Origin: Burkholderiaceae bacterium
GTDB lineage: Bacteria; Pseudomonadota; Gammaproteobacteria; Burkholderiales; Burkholderiaceae_C
Assembly: GCA_024235915.1 (NCBI GenBank)
Contig: JACKLO010000026.1
Coordinates: forward strand, 1-49,516
Length of the DNA stretch: 49,516 nt
Direction of reading: 5' to 3'
A program made the position numbers and the translations under genes. This document shows positions 39,825 through 48,237 of this stretch, one piece after another. The first letter of the stretch is position 1. Each line of letters starts with the position of its first letter. The notes below the pieces were generated by a model that saw only the letters and a list, made by a program, of their open reading frames with translations, did no database searches and was not told the origin of the DNA.

Positions 39825-41021
39825 GTGCAACTGCTCGACGCGACCGATGCGCAGGCGTTCATCGCCCTGAGGCGGGACATCCACCGCCACCCGGAACTGG
39901 CGTTCGACGAACACCGCACCAGTGCCCTGGTGGCCGAGAAGCTGCGGGAATGGGGCTATGCGGTCACCACCGGCCTGGGCGGCACCGGCGTGGTGGGGCA
40001 GCTGCGCCGGGGCACGTCGGACCGCCGCATCGGGCTGCGTGCCGACATGGACGCGCTGCCCATCGACGAAGCCACCGGGGCCGACTGGTGCAGCCACCAC
40101 CCGGGGGTCATGCACGCCTGCGGCCACGACGGGCACACCGCCATGCTGCTGGCCGCGGCCCACCACCTGGCCCGGCAGGGTGACTTCGACGGCACGCTGA
40201 ACCTGATCTTCCAGCCAGCCGAGGAGGGCGCCGGCGGGGCGCTGGCAATGATGGCCGACGGCCTGTTCGAGCAGTTTCCGTGCGACGCCATCTTCGCGAT
40301 GCACAACATGCCGGGCTTCCCGCAGGGGCAACTGGTGTTCCGCAGCGGGCCGACGATGGCGTCGTCGGACTACGCCACCGTGACGCTGCACGGCGTGGGC
40401 GGGCACGGCGCGATGCCCCACCGCGCGGCCGACCCGGTGGTGGCCGCGGCCTCGATCGTGATGGCGTTGCAGACCCTGGTGGCGCGCAACGTGGACCCGC
40501 TGCAGGCCGCGGTGGTCACTGTGGGCGCGCTGCACGCCGGGCAGGCCAACAACGTGATCCCGGCCAGCGCGCGGCTGGAGGTCAGCCTGCGCGCGCTGGA
40601 CCCGCAGGTGCGCCGCGACCTGGAACGCCGCTTCAAGGCACTGGTAGCGGCGCAGGCCGAGAGCCTGGGCGTCCGTGCCGAGATCGACTGGCGCGCGGGC
40701 TACGCCGTGCTCGTCAACGACGCCGAGCAGACGCAACGTGCGCTGGCCGTGGCCCAGCGGAACTTCCCGCCGGCGCAGGTGGTGGCCCAGGGCCCGATGC
40801 TCACCGGCAGCGAGGACTTCGCCTTCATGCTGGAACGCGTGCCGGGCTGCTACCTGTTCATCGGCAACGGCGTCGACGGCGAACCCGGGGCCTGCATGGT
40901 CCACAACCCGGCCTACGACTTCAACGATGCCAACGTGAGCGCCGGCGCGTCCTACTGGATCGTGCTGGTGCAGGCGCTGCTTTCATCCACCCCGAACCCC
41001 GACACGAAGGAGACGACATGA
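39825..41021 (+). CDS. M20 family amidohydrolase (hippurate/aminoacylase type)
   Basis: A 398-residue zinc hydrolase that should cleave N-acyl amino acids or similar amides. I chose GTG 39825 because CAGGAG at 39811-39816 is at ideal distance; ATG 39693 would add an unrelated N-terminus. Motifs: RRDIHRHPELAFDEHRTSAL, GLRADMDALPIDE, MHACGHDGHTAMLLAA, QPAEEGAGGALAM, TGSEDFAFMLERVPG, and MVHNPAYDFND. All match M20D metal ligands. The stop overlaps the dctP start (ATGA), so uptake and hydrolysis are co-expressed. Confidence 0.93.
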   Translation: MQLLDATDAQAFIALRRDIHRHPELAFDEHRTSALVAEKLREWGYAVTTGLGGTGVVGQLRRGTSDRRIGLRADMDALPIDEATGADWCSHHPGVMHACGHDGHTAMLLAAAHHLARQGDFDGTLNLIFQPAEEGAGGALAMMADGLFEQFPCDAIFAMHNMPGFPQGQLVFRSGPTMASSDYATVTLHGVGGHGAMPHRAADPVVAAASIVMALQTLVARNVDPLQAAVVTVGALHAGQANNVIPASARLEVSLRALDPQVRRDLERRFKALVAAQAESLGVRAEIDWRAGYAVLVNDAEQTQRALAVAQRNFPPAQVVAQGPMLTGSEDFAFMLERVPGCYLFIGNGVDGEPGACMVHNPAYDFNDANVSAGASYWIVLVQALLSSTPNPDTKETT

Positions 41022-42061
41022 CCCGCAGCATCCAGAGCCTGACCCGATCGACCCTTGGCGCCATCGCGCTGGCCGCCGCCGCTGGCCTGACCGGCACGGC
41101 GCAGGCGCAGACCGCGCTGACGCTGTCGAACTGGGTGCCGCCCACCCACTGGCTGCCGCAGGAGATCCTGGTGCGCTGGAGCGACGATGTGAAGCAGGCC
41201 ACCGACGGCCGCGTCAACGTCAACATGCTGCCCAAGGCGGTGGGTTCGCCACCGCAGCACTGGGAGCTGGCGCGCAAGGGCGTGGCCGACGTCACCTGGG
41301 GCAACTTCACCTACGAACCCGAGCGCTTCAAGCACCTGTGGTTCGCCGAGCTGCCGATGATGGGCAGCAATGCCGAGGCCGGCTCGGTGGCCCTGTGGCG
41401 CACCTACCAGAAGTTCCTGGCCGGTCACGATGCCTTCAAGGGCGTGGTCGTGCTGGGCGTGGCCATGTTCGGCGGCGGCCAGTTCCACCACCCGGCCAAG
41501 CTGATCGACTCGCCCGACGACCTGCAGGGCCAGAAGGTGCGCATGGGCGGCCCGATTCAGAAGCGGCTGCTCGAGGCACTGGGCGCCGTGCCGGTGTCGG
41601 CACCGGCCACCAAGGCCTACGAGATGCTGGAAGGCGGCGCGATCGACGCGTCGCTGCACCCGGTGGAGTCGGTGGTGAACTTCCGCCTCGACGGCAAGCT
41701 CAAGCAGCACAGCATCGTGCCCGGCGGCCTCTACGACGCGGCCTTCTTCCTCGTCATGAACGAGCGCAAGTTCAAGGCCCTGCCGGCCGCGGACCAGGCC
41801 GCCATCCTGAAGGTCTCCGGCGAGGCGCTGTCGCGCCGCTGGGGCCAGGCCTTCGATGCGCAGAACAAGGCCGCGGAGGCCAAGATGCGTGCTGACGGGC
41901 ACGTGTTCGGCCAGCCCAACGCCGCCCTGCTGGAGAAGATCCGTGGCGTGCGCGGCGCCATGCTCAAGGACCTGCAGGCCGAGGGCCCGTCGTTCGGTGT
42001 CGCCGACTACGGCGCGATGGTGGGCTTCTACGAGCAGCAGTACCGCGCGCTGGCGCACTGA
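41018..42061 (+). CDS. dctP: TRAP transporter substrate-binding protein DctP
   Basis: A 347-residue periplasmic binding protein. ATG 41018 overlaps the amidohydrolase stop. A signal peptide (LGAIALAAAAGLTGTAQA) is cut before QTALTLSNW. DctP features: NWVPPTHWLPQEILVRWSDD, LPKAVGSPPQHWELARKGVA and DDLQGQKVRMGGPIQKRLLE, in which Arg of KVRMGG binds substrate carboxylate. Probably binds an organic acid or an N-acylated amino acid given the linked amidohydrolase. Confidence 0.95.
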   Translation: MTRSIQSLTRSTLGAIALAAAAGLTGTAQAQTALTLSNWVPPTHWLPQEILVRWSDDVKQATDGRVNVNMLPKAVGSPPQHWELARKGVADVTWGNFTYEPERFKHLWFAELPMMGSNAEAGSVALWRTYQKFLAGHDAFKGVVVLGVAMFGGGQFHHPAKLIDSPDDLQGQKVRMGGPIQKRLLEALGAVPVSAPATKAYEMLEGGAIDASLHPVESVVNFRLDGKLKQHSIVPGGLYDAAFFLVMNERKFKALPAADQAAILKVSGEALSRRWGQAFDAQNKAAEAKMRADGHVFGQPNAALLEKIRGVRGAMLKDLQAEGPSFGVADYGAMVGFYEQQYRALAH

Positions 42062-42100
42062 GCCGGCGACGAACGGCAAGCAAGCTGAGGCGGCATCTCC

Positions 42101-42598
42101 ATGGCCCCCCTGCAACACAGCCTGCGCGCGGTGCAGCGCGCCATCGCCGCGGTGCTGGTCACCAGCCTGGGCGCGATGGTCGTGCTGACCTTCGTCGACG
42201 TGGTGGGCCGCCGCCTGTTCAACACCCCGGTGTTCGGCGCCAACGACATCACCGAGCACCTGATGGCGGTGATCGTCTTCGCCGGCCTGCCGCTGCTGAC
42301 CGCCCAGCGCGGCCACCTCAGCATCGACCTGCTCGACGCGTGGCTGCTGCGCCCGGGACTGTGGTGGTGGCACAAGGCGGTGGACGTGCTGGTGGCCGCC
42401 GTGCTGGCGCTGATCGCCTGGCAGTACCTCCTGTCCGTCGAGGAGGCTCAGGCGATCAGCGAGGTCAGCCCGGCGCTGACCATCCCGCGGGCCTGGATGT
42501 ACGCCTTCATGTCGGCCACCAGCGCGGTGGCGGCGGTGGCGGCGCTGTTCGTCGGGCCGCCACAGCACCACGCCGAAGGCGAGGAGTTCGGATCATGA
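42101..42598 (+). CDS. dctQ: TRAP transporter small permease DctQ
   Basis: A 165-residue membrane protein with four helices: AAVLVTSLGAMVVLTFVDVV, ITEHLMAVIVFAGLPLLTA, VDVLVAAVLALIAWQYLLSV, and YAFMSATSAVAAVAALFVG. Typical DctQ features are DVVGRRLFNTPVFGANDITE and QRGHLSIDLLDAWL. A GAGG ribosome site precedes it. It forms the membrane complex with DctM, whose gene overlaps its stop (ATGA at 42595). Confidence 0.94.
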   Translation: MAPLQHSLRAVQRAIAAVLVTSLGAMVVLTFVDVVGRRLFNTPVFGANDITEHLMAVIVFAGLPLLTAQRGHLSIDLLDAWLLRPGLWWWHKAVDVLVAAVLALIAWQYLLSVEEAQAISEVSPALTIPRAWMYAFMSATSAVAAVAALFVGPPQHHAEGEEFGS

Positions 42599-43887
42599 CC
42601 ACAGGACTGATCTGTCTGGCCGCCGTGCTGCTGCTGGCCTTCCTGCGCGTGCCGCTGGGCTTTGCGCTGCTCACCGTGTCGATCGGCGGCATCGCAGCGG
42701 TCAACAGCTTCGGCGCAGCGATGACGATGATCCCGCTGACGCTGACCGAGGCGGTGTTCTCTTACGACCTGGCCGTGGTGCCGCTGTTCATCCTGATGGG
42801 CGACGTCCTGTCGCGCACCGGCATCTCGCACGACCTGTTCCGCGCCGCCAACGCCTTCCTGGGCTCGGTGCGCGGCGGCCTGGCGCTGGCCACGATGGTG
42901 ACCTGCGGCGGCTTCAGTGCCGTGTGCGGCTCGAGCTTCGCCACCGCCGCCACGATGTCCAAGGTGGCCTACCCGAGCATGAAGAAGTTCGGGTATTCGG
43001 ACCGGCTGGCGTCGGCCACCATCGCCGCCGGCGGCACGCTGGGCATCCTGATCCCGCCGTCGATCATCCTCGTGATCTACGGCATCCTGACGCAGCAGAA
43101 CATCGGTGAGCTCTTCGTCGCCGGCGTGCTGCCGGGCCTCCTTGGGCTGGGGCTGTACATGCTGGCCATCGCCGGGGTGGCCTGGTGGAAGCCGGAACAT
43201 GCGCCCCGTGGCGAGCGCGCCAGCGCCCAGGAGCGCTGGCATTCGTTGCGCGGCGTCTGGCCCTTCGTGGCGCTGTTCGGCCTGATCTTCGGCGGCCTGT
43301 ACCTGGGCTGGTTCACGCCTACCGAGGCCGGTGGCATCGGTGCCGGCGGTGCGTTGATCGTGGCCACCGTGCAGCGGCGGCTGTCCTGGGCGCGCCTGCG
43401 CGAGGTGCTGCTGGCCACGGCGCAGACCTCGGTGATGCTCTACACCGTGCTCTTCGGCGCCATGCTGTTCTCGCAGCTGGTGTCCTTCTCCGGCCTGGCC
43501 GACGCGCTGCTCGCCGCGGTGCAGACCTCTGGCCTGACGCGCACCGAGTCGCTGCTCGCCATCCTGGCGGTGTTCCTGCTGCTGGGCTGCGTGATGGACG
43601 CGATGGCCATCATCCTGATCTTCGTGCCGCTGTTCGCGCCCACGCTGGTGGCGCAGGGTTTCGACCTGGTGTGGTTCGGCATCATCGTCGTCGTGCTCAC
43701 CGAGATCGGCCTGATCACGCCGCCCATCGGCATGAACGTGTTCGTGCTCAAGGCCAACCTGCCGCAGGTGAAGGTGGCCGACATCTTCCGCGGCCTGGTG
43801 CCGTTCATCGCGGTGGACCTGGTGCGCCTGGCGCTGCTGGTGGTCTTTCCGTCGATCAGCCTGCTGCTGGTGCAGTGGATGCGGTAG
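42595..43887 (+). CDS. dctM: TRAP transporter large permease DctM
   Basis: A 430-residue channel with about 12 helices. ATG 42595 overlaps the dctQ stop; the frame upstream is not used. Typical features: LAFLRVPLGFALLTVSIGGI, DLAVVPLFILMGDVLSRTGI, FSAVCGSSFATAATMSKVAY, GTLGILIPPSIILVIYGILT, LGCVMDAMAIILIFVPLFAP, and TEIGLITPPIGMNVFVLK. It is last in the operon; a riboswitch-controlled gene follows. Confidence 0.96.
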   Translation: MTTGLICLAAVLLLAFLRVPLGFALLTVSIGGIAAVNSFGAAMTMIPLTLTEAVFSYDLAVVPLFILMGDVLSRTGISHDLFRAANAFLGSVRGGLALATMVTCGGFSAVCGSSFATAATMSKVAYPSMKKFGYSDRLASATIAAGGTLGILIPPSIILVIYGILTQQNIGELFVAGVLPGLLGLGLYMLAIAGVAWWKPEHAPRGERASAQERWHSLRGVWPFVALFGLIFGGLYLGWFTPTEAGGIGAGGALIVATVQRRLSWARLREVLLATAQTSVMLYTVLFGAMLFSQLVSFSGLADALLAAVQTSGLTRTESLLAILAVFLLLGCVMDAMAIILIFVPLFAPTLVAQGFDLVWFGIIVVVLTEIGLITPPIGMNVFVLKANLPQVKVADIFRGLVPFIAVDLVRLALLVVFPSISLLLVQWMR

Positions 43888-43930
43888 GAGTCGTTCGCCG
43901 CACTTAATCGCCAAACCTAGAATCTCCTCG
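43888..43930 (+). promoter_or_regulatory. Candidate promoter for the riboswitch transcript
   Basis: TAGAAT (43918-43923) is a good -10 hexamer; TTCGCC (43894-43899), 18 bases upstream, is a poor -35. A start near 43930 would begin the RNA at the first riboswitch stem. Readthrough from dctM is also possible. Confidence 0.4.
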
Positions 43931-44134
43931 TCGATCGGGAGAGCCCGGCCGCCTGTCCCTGTGCAGGCAGGCCGGCGCCGAAGGAGCAACCGCCCCGGAA
44001 ACTCTCAGGCCCCAGGACCGTTCGACGCACACGTCTCTGAAGAGTGCCCGGCCTCGTCAGCCGGGACACCGCAGGAGCAAGTGGCCCGCTGGCGCGCCGG
44101 CACCACGAATCTCTCAGGTTCCAAACAGAGGGGG
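43931..44134 (+). ncRNA. Tandem glycine riboswitch
   Basis: Two consecutive glycine aptamers. The first holds GGGAGAG (43937-43943), GCCGAAGGAGCAACC (near 43977-43991), CGGAAACTCTCAGG (near 43996-44009) and AGGACCG. The second holds CTCTGAAGAGTGCCC (44035-44049), CCGCAGGAGCAAG (near 44069-44081), GAATCTCTCAGG (44107-44118) and a closing AACAGAGGGGG. These core blocks and order are diagnostic. The usual response is activation of glycine use when glycine is abundant. The regulated gene is the D-amino-acid dehydrogenase starting at 44208. Further to 44207 lies an expression platform with GGGGC/ACCCC hairpin at about 44166-44182. Confidence 0.92.
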
Positions 44135-44207
44135 CACGCCACCGGCAGGGCATCGACCCATCGCTGGGGCGGCTGCAACCCCGACGTTGTCAGAAGGAAC
44201 CTGGACC

Positions 44208-45467
44208 ATGAAGACGATTGCCGTCATCGGCGGTGGCATCACCGGTGTCACCACGGCCTACGCGCTGCGCCAGCGCGGTTTCGACGTCACCCTGTTCGAG
44301 CAGCACCGCTACGCGGCGATGGAGACCTCGTTCGCCAACGGCGGGCAACTTTCGGCCTCCAACGCCGAGGTCTGGACGCATACGTCCACCGTTCTCAAGG
44401 GCCTGAAGTGGATGCTGCGCAGCGACGCGCCGCTGCTGGTGAACCCGCGGCCCAGCTGGCACAAGCTGTCGTGGTTCGCCGAGTTCATCGCCAGCATCCC
44501 GCGCTACCGGCACAACACCGTGGCCACGGCGCGCCTGGCCATCGCCGCACGCCAGCACCTGTTCACCTGGGCCGAGGCGGAGGGCATCGATTTCGACCTC
44601 AAGCGCCAGGGCATCCTGCACATCTACCGCAGCAAGGCCGGCTTCGACCATGCGGCCGAGGTGAGCAAGCTGCTGGCCGAAGGCGGCCTGCCGCGCCGCG
44701 CCGTCACGCCGGAGGAGATGCGGGCCATCGAACCGACGCTGGCCGGCACCTACCACGGCGGCTTCTACACGGAGAGTGACGCCACCGGCGACATCCACAA
44801 ATTCACCGTCGGCCTCGCGGCGGCGGCCGAGCGCCACGGCGTGCGCTTCCGCTTCGGCGGCGCGGTGCGCCGGCTGGCCAGCGACGGTGCGCGCGCCAGC
44901 GTCACCACGGCGGGCGAGGGCGGCGAGCAGGTGCAGCACTTCGACGGCCTGGTGATCTGCGCTGGCGTGGGCAGCCGCGCGCTGGCGGCGCAGCTGGGCG
45001 ACCGGGTCAACGTCTACCCCGTCAAGGGCTACTCGATCACGGTGAACCTGAACGACGCGCAGAGCCAGCGGGCCGCGCCCACCGTCAGCCTGCTGGACGA
45101 CGAGACCAAGCTCGTCACCAGCCGCCTGGGCACGGACCGTTTCAGGGTGGCCGGCACGGCGGAGTTCAACGGCTTCAACCGCGACATCCGCGCCGACCGC
45201 GTCCGGCCGTTGGTGGACTGGGTGAACCAGTGCTTCCCCGGCGTGAGCACGCGGCAGGTGGTGCCCTGGGCCGGCCTGCGGCCGATGATGCCGGACATGA
45301 TGCCGCGCGTGGGGGCAGGGCGGCGGGCCAACGTCTTCTACAACACCGGGCACGGGCACCTGGGCTGGACGCTGTCGGCGGTGACGGCCGACATGGTGGC
45401 CAGCCAGGTGGCGCAGGCCGGCCAGGCGGCACGACCGGTGCTGGTGCCGGTGGCTTCCGGGGCCTGA
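44208..45467 (+). CDS. dadA: D-amino-acid dehydrogenase/glycine oxidase-like FAD protein
   Basis: A 419-residue flavoprotein. ATG 44208 follows AGAAGGAAC and starts MKTIAVIGGGITGVTTAYAL, the FAD-binding dinucleotide fold (GxGxxG). FANGGQLSASNAEVWT is the DadA hallmark, then VYPVKGYSITVNL and the C-terminal FYNTGHGHLGWTLS, the second FAD contact. The family oxidatively deaminates D-amino acids, and some members accept glycine. The glycine riboswitch upstream argues that glycine, or D-alanine-type substrates linked to it, is the physiological signal. It lies apart from any alr racemase. Confidence 0.92.
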   Translation: MKTIAVIGGGITGVTTAYALRQRGFDVTLFEQHRYAAMETSFANGGQLSASNAEVWTHTSTVLKGLKWMLRSDAPLLVNPRPSWHKLSWFAEFIASIPRYRHNTVATARLAIAARQHLFTWAEAEGIDFDLKRQGILHIYRSKAGFDHAAEVSKLLAEGGLPRRAVTPEEMRAIEPTLAGTYHGGFYTESDATGDIHKFTVGLAAAAERHGVRFRFGGAVRRLASDGARASVTTAGEGGEQVQHFDGLVICAGVGSRALAAQLGDRVNVYPVKGYSITVNLNDAQSQRAAPTVSLLDDETKLVTSRLGTDRFRVAGTAEFNGFNRDIRADRVRPLVDWVNQCFPGVSTRQVVPWAGLRPMMPDMMPRVGAGRRANVFYNTGHGHLGWTLSAVTADMVASQVAQAGQAARPVLVPVASGA

Positions 45468-45517
45468 GGCTGGCTGGCTGCGGGGCTCGGCGTTCAGCTC
45501 GGCCCCACAATCCCGGC

Positions 45518-46429
45518 ATGCATTTCCCGGCCCTGATCAAGGAAGTCGGCCGCGGCGCCCGCGGCGCGCGCGACCTGGACCCCGAGCGCGCGCAGGCGCT
45601 CTTCGGTGCGATGCTCGACGGCGCCGTGCCCGAAATGGAACTTGGCGCGCTGCTGCTGGCCTACCGCATCAAGGGCGAGAGCCCGGCCGAGATGGCGGCC
45701 TTCATGGCCGCGATGCAGGCCCGCACGGTGCAGGTGGCGGCGCCGGCCGGCGGCCCGCGCTGCGTGCTGCTGCCCACCTACAACGGCGCGCGAAAGCAGC
45801 CCAACCTGATGCCGCTGGTGGCGCTGCTGCTGGCGCGCGACGGCGTGCCGGTGCTGATCCATGGCCGGCACGATTTCGACAGCCGCACCAGCCCATTTGA
45901 ACTGCTCGCGGCGCTGGACCTGTGCACGGCCACCGGTGTCGAGGCCGCTGCCGCCGATCTGGCGTCCCGTCAACTGGCCGTGCTGCCGCTGGCCGTCCTG
46001 AACCCGGGGCTCGATGCGCTGCTGGCGCTGCGTCTTCGCCTGGGCGTGCGCAACAGCGGCCATGCGCTGGCCAAGCTGCTGGACCCCTGCCCGGGCCGCA
46101 GTGTGCGCGTGGTGGCTGTCACGCACCCGCCTTACCTTGACAGCATGCAGGCGCTGCTGGAGCACGCGGGCGCCACCGCGCTGCTGATGCGCGGCACCGA
46201 AGGCGAAGCCTATGCGGCGCCGCGCCGCCGCCCGCGGCTGCTGGGGTTCCGCGATGGGGTGGCGGAGGTCCTGCATGAACAGGCCCAGGGTGAGGAAGTG
46301 GCCGGCGACGCGGGCTGTGCCGTCGACGAGAACGCGGCGCTGATCCGGTCGATGCTGGGTGGCCGGGTGCCCGTGCCTCAGCCCGTGCTGGACCAGGTGA
46401 TGGCGCTGAAGGCGCTCGCCGGGCGCTGA
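45518..46429 (+). CDS. ybiB: YbiB-type DNA-binding protein of the GT3 fold
   Basis: A 303-residue homologue of E. coli YbiB, a nucleic-acid-binding relative of anthranilate phosphoribosyltransferase. N-terminal helical segment: RAQALFGAMLDGAVPEMELG and ALLLAYRIKGESPAEMAAF. The catalytic-like domain has LPTYNGARKQPNLMPLVALL, GVPVLIHGRHDFDSRTSPFE and LRLGVRNSGHALAKLLDP. The glycine-rich PRPP loop of true TrpD is absent, as expected for YbiB. CACAAT at 45506-45511 lies six bases from the ATG and no Shine-Dalgarno site is seen, suggesting leaderless translation. Confidence 0.92.
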   Translation: MHFPALIKEVGRGARGARDLDPERAQALFGAMLDGAVPEMELGALLLAYRIKGESPAEMAAFMAAMQARTVQVAAPAGGPRCVLLPTYNGARKQPNLMPLVALLLARDGVPVLIHGRHDFDSRTSPFELLAALDLCTATGVEAAAADLASRQLAVLPLAVLNPGLDALLALRLRLGVRNSGHALAKLLDPCPGRSVRVVAVTHPPYLDSMQALLEHAGATALLMRGTEGEAYAAPRRRPRLLGFRDGVAEVLHEQAQGEEVAGDAGCAVDENAALIRSMLGGRVPVPQPVLDQVMALKALAGR

Positions 46430-46430
46430 C

Positions 46431-46459
46431 GGCAGGCGCTGACGTCAGGCGCCGCTGCC
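46431..46459. terminator. Imperfect hairpin between convergent ybiB and chrA
   Basis: GGCAGGCGCTGACGTCAGGC and the following bases fold into a stem of GGCAG/CTGCC and GCGCTGA/TCAGGCGC with a bulge. It sits right after the ybiB stop and 17 bases from the chrA stop, so it could terminate both. No T-run. Confidence 0.35.
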
Positions 46460-46475
46460 TGGCCCTGGCGGCACA

Positions 46476-47669
46476 TCAAGCCATCAGCAGGCCACCGGCG
46501 AGTGCGGCCATCGCCACCACCCACAGCGGCGACACCTTGCCGATCACCAGCAGCCCGAAGGCGGCCAGCGCCACGGCGAAATCGGTTCGCGAGGTGATGG
46601 CGCTTGTCCAGACGGGGTCGTACAGGGCCGCGGCCAGCACCCCGACCACGGCCGCATTGATGCCAGCCATCGCACACTGCATGCCGGTCTGGCGGCGCCA
46701 GGCCTCCCAGAAGGGCAGGGCACCCGCCACGAGCAGGAACGCGGGCAGGAAGATCGCCGCCAGCATGGCGATCCCGCCGACCCACCCCCCCAGCGGGGCG
46801 GGCATCACGGCCCCCAGGTAGGCGGCGAAGGTGAACAGGGGCCCGGGCACGGCCTGGGCCGCGCCGTAGCCGGCCAGAAAGCTGGCGTTGTCCACCCAGC
46901 CAGGCGGCACCACGCCCGCCTGCAGCAGGGGCAGCACCACGTGCCCACCACCGAACACCAGGGCCCCGGCCTGGTAGAAGACGGCGGCAGCATCGAGCCA
47001 GGGCGTGTGTCCCGATCCTGCCGCCAGCGGCAGGATGACCATCAGGGCCGCGCACAGCGCCAGCAGCAGGGCGCCCGTGCGGCGGGACACCCCGGCCAGG
47101 GCGTGCTCTTGCGGCGGCGGCGGCGGCAGGGACAGCAGCCAGCGACCCAGCAAGCCGCCGCCGACGATGGCGCCGATTGGCGCGTAGGCAGACGGCAGCG
47201 CCAGGACGAGTAAGGCGGCACCCACGGCGATGCCGCCCCGGGCGCGGTCCGGGCAGAGCGTGCGGGCCATGCCCCAGACCGCCTGCGCCACCACGGCCAC
47301 GGCCACCACCTTCAGGCCATGGATGGCGCCGGAACCCGCCAGGGACGGCCACAGGGCCACGCTGTAGGCAAAGCCGATCAGCAGCAGTGCCGACGGCAGG
47401 GTGAAGCCGACGAAAGCCGCCACCAGGCCCCACCAGCCGGCACGCCGCAGTCCCAGCGCCATGCCGACCTGGCTGCTGGCCGGGCCGGGCAGGAACTGGC
47501 ACAGGGCCACCAGGTCGGCGTAATCCGCATCGGGCAGCCACCGGCGGCGCTCGACGATGGCGATCCTGAAATAGCCCAGGTGCGCCACGGGGCCACCAAA
47601 CGAGGTCAGGCCCAGCACCAGAAAGACCCGAAAGACTTCCCAGGGTGAGCCCTGCAGCGGGTGCCCCAC
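46476..47669 (-). CDS. chrA: Chromate transporter ChrA
   Basis: A 397-residue membrane protein with two CHR halves. GTG 47669 lies four bases after the marR stop; the frame is open upstream. Family motifs: VLGLTSFGGPVAHLGYFR, CQFLPGPASSQVGMALG, ALVFGGGHVVLPLLQAG, and AVPGPLFTFAAYLGA. CHR proteins export chromate in antiport with sulfate or protons. The linked MarR gene suggests regulated expression; typical ChrB is not present. The N-terminal half looks complete, so this is a long-chain member. Confidence 0.93.
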   Translation of the reverse strand: MGHPLQGSPWEVFRVFLVLGLTSFGGPVAHLGYFRIAIVERRRWLPDADYADLVALCQFLPGPASSQVGMALGLRRAGWWGLVAAFVGFTLPSALLLIGFAYSVALWPSLAGSGAIHGLKVVAVAVVAQAVWGMARTLCPDRARGGIAVGAALLVLALPSAYAPIGAIVGGGLLGRWLLSLPPPPPQEHALAGVSRRTGALLLALCAALMVILPLAAGSGHTPWLDAAAVFYQAGALVFGGGHVVLPLLQAGVVPPGWVDNASFLAGYGAAQAVPGPLFTFAAYLGAVMPAPLGGWVGGIAMLAAIFLPAFLLVAGALPFWEAWRRQTGMQCAMAGINAAVVGVLAAALYDPVWTSAITSRTDFAVALAAFGLLVIGKVSPLWVVAMAALAGGLLMA

Positions 47670-47673
47670 GTCG

Positions 47674-48156
47674 TCAGTCCGGCGTGCCCGACTGGCGCGG
47701 CGCCCGGCTGGCATCGTTGTTCGCGGCCACCAGCCGGCCCAGCAGGGCCATGAACTGCCGCTGTTCCTGGCCGGACAGCGGGGCCAGGATGCGATGCTGG
47801 GCCCGCACCATGTCGGGCCACACGGCCGCCAGCAGGCCGCAGCCCGTGGCGGTGGCCACCAACCGCCGCACCCGGCGGTCGTCAGGCGCCGTCTGCCGCG
47901 TGACCAGGCCACGCCGCTCGAGCCGGTCCACCACGCCGCCGATGGTGGAGGTGTCGAACCCGATGCGCCGCGCCAGGGTGCGCTGGTCCATGCCCGGATC
48001 ACCGACCACACTGGCAAGCGCGGCGAACTGCACGGGGGTCAGGTCGTGGGCCGCGGTTTCGTCCATGAACAGGCCCACCGCGATCTGCTGCAGGCGGCGG
48101 ATCTGGTAGCCGGGCAGCGTGTCCAGCGGGGGCAGGGCAGGGGTGTCGGCGGACAT
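47674..48156 (-). CDS. MarR-family transcriptional regulator
   Basis: A 160-residue winged-helix repressor. ATG 48156 gives MSADTPALPPLDTLPGYQIR. The DNA-binding region is AAHDLTPVQFAALASVVGD and DQRTLARRIGFDTSTIGGVV, then DRLERRGLVTRQTAPDDRRV, with the wing typical for MarR. It sits between chrA (same strand) and the divergent gentisate dioxygenase, 81 bases away. Similar regulators respond to aromatic acids, so gentisate or its precursor is a likely ligand. Confidence 0.93.
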   Translation of the reverse strand: MSADTPALPPLDTLPGYQIRRLQQIAVGLFMDETAAHDLTPVQFAALASVVGDPGMDQRTLARRIGFDTSTIGGVVDRLERRGLVTRQTAPDDRRVRRLVATATGCGLLAAVWPDMVRAQHRILAPLSGQEQRQFMALLGRLVAANNDASRAPRQSGTPD

Positions 48157-48199
48157 GCGGGGGTAAACCCGGTTCGGGCGCGGCGAGTCTATTCCTACA

Positions 48200-48218
48200 C
48201 TGATCGTCAGCATACTGA
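48200..48218. promoter_or_regulatory. Interlocked CTGA/TCAG inverted repeats in the MarR-dioxygenase gap
   Basis: CTGA-TCG-TCAG-CATA-CTGA lies between marR and the dioxygenase start, forming two overlapping palindromes that share the central TCAG. A MarR dimer site here would cover the dioxygenase start region and the marR promoter. Confidence 0.4.
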
Positions 48219-48237
48219 TGAACTCCCGGAGTGTTTC

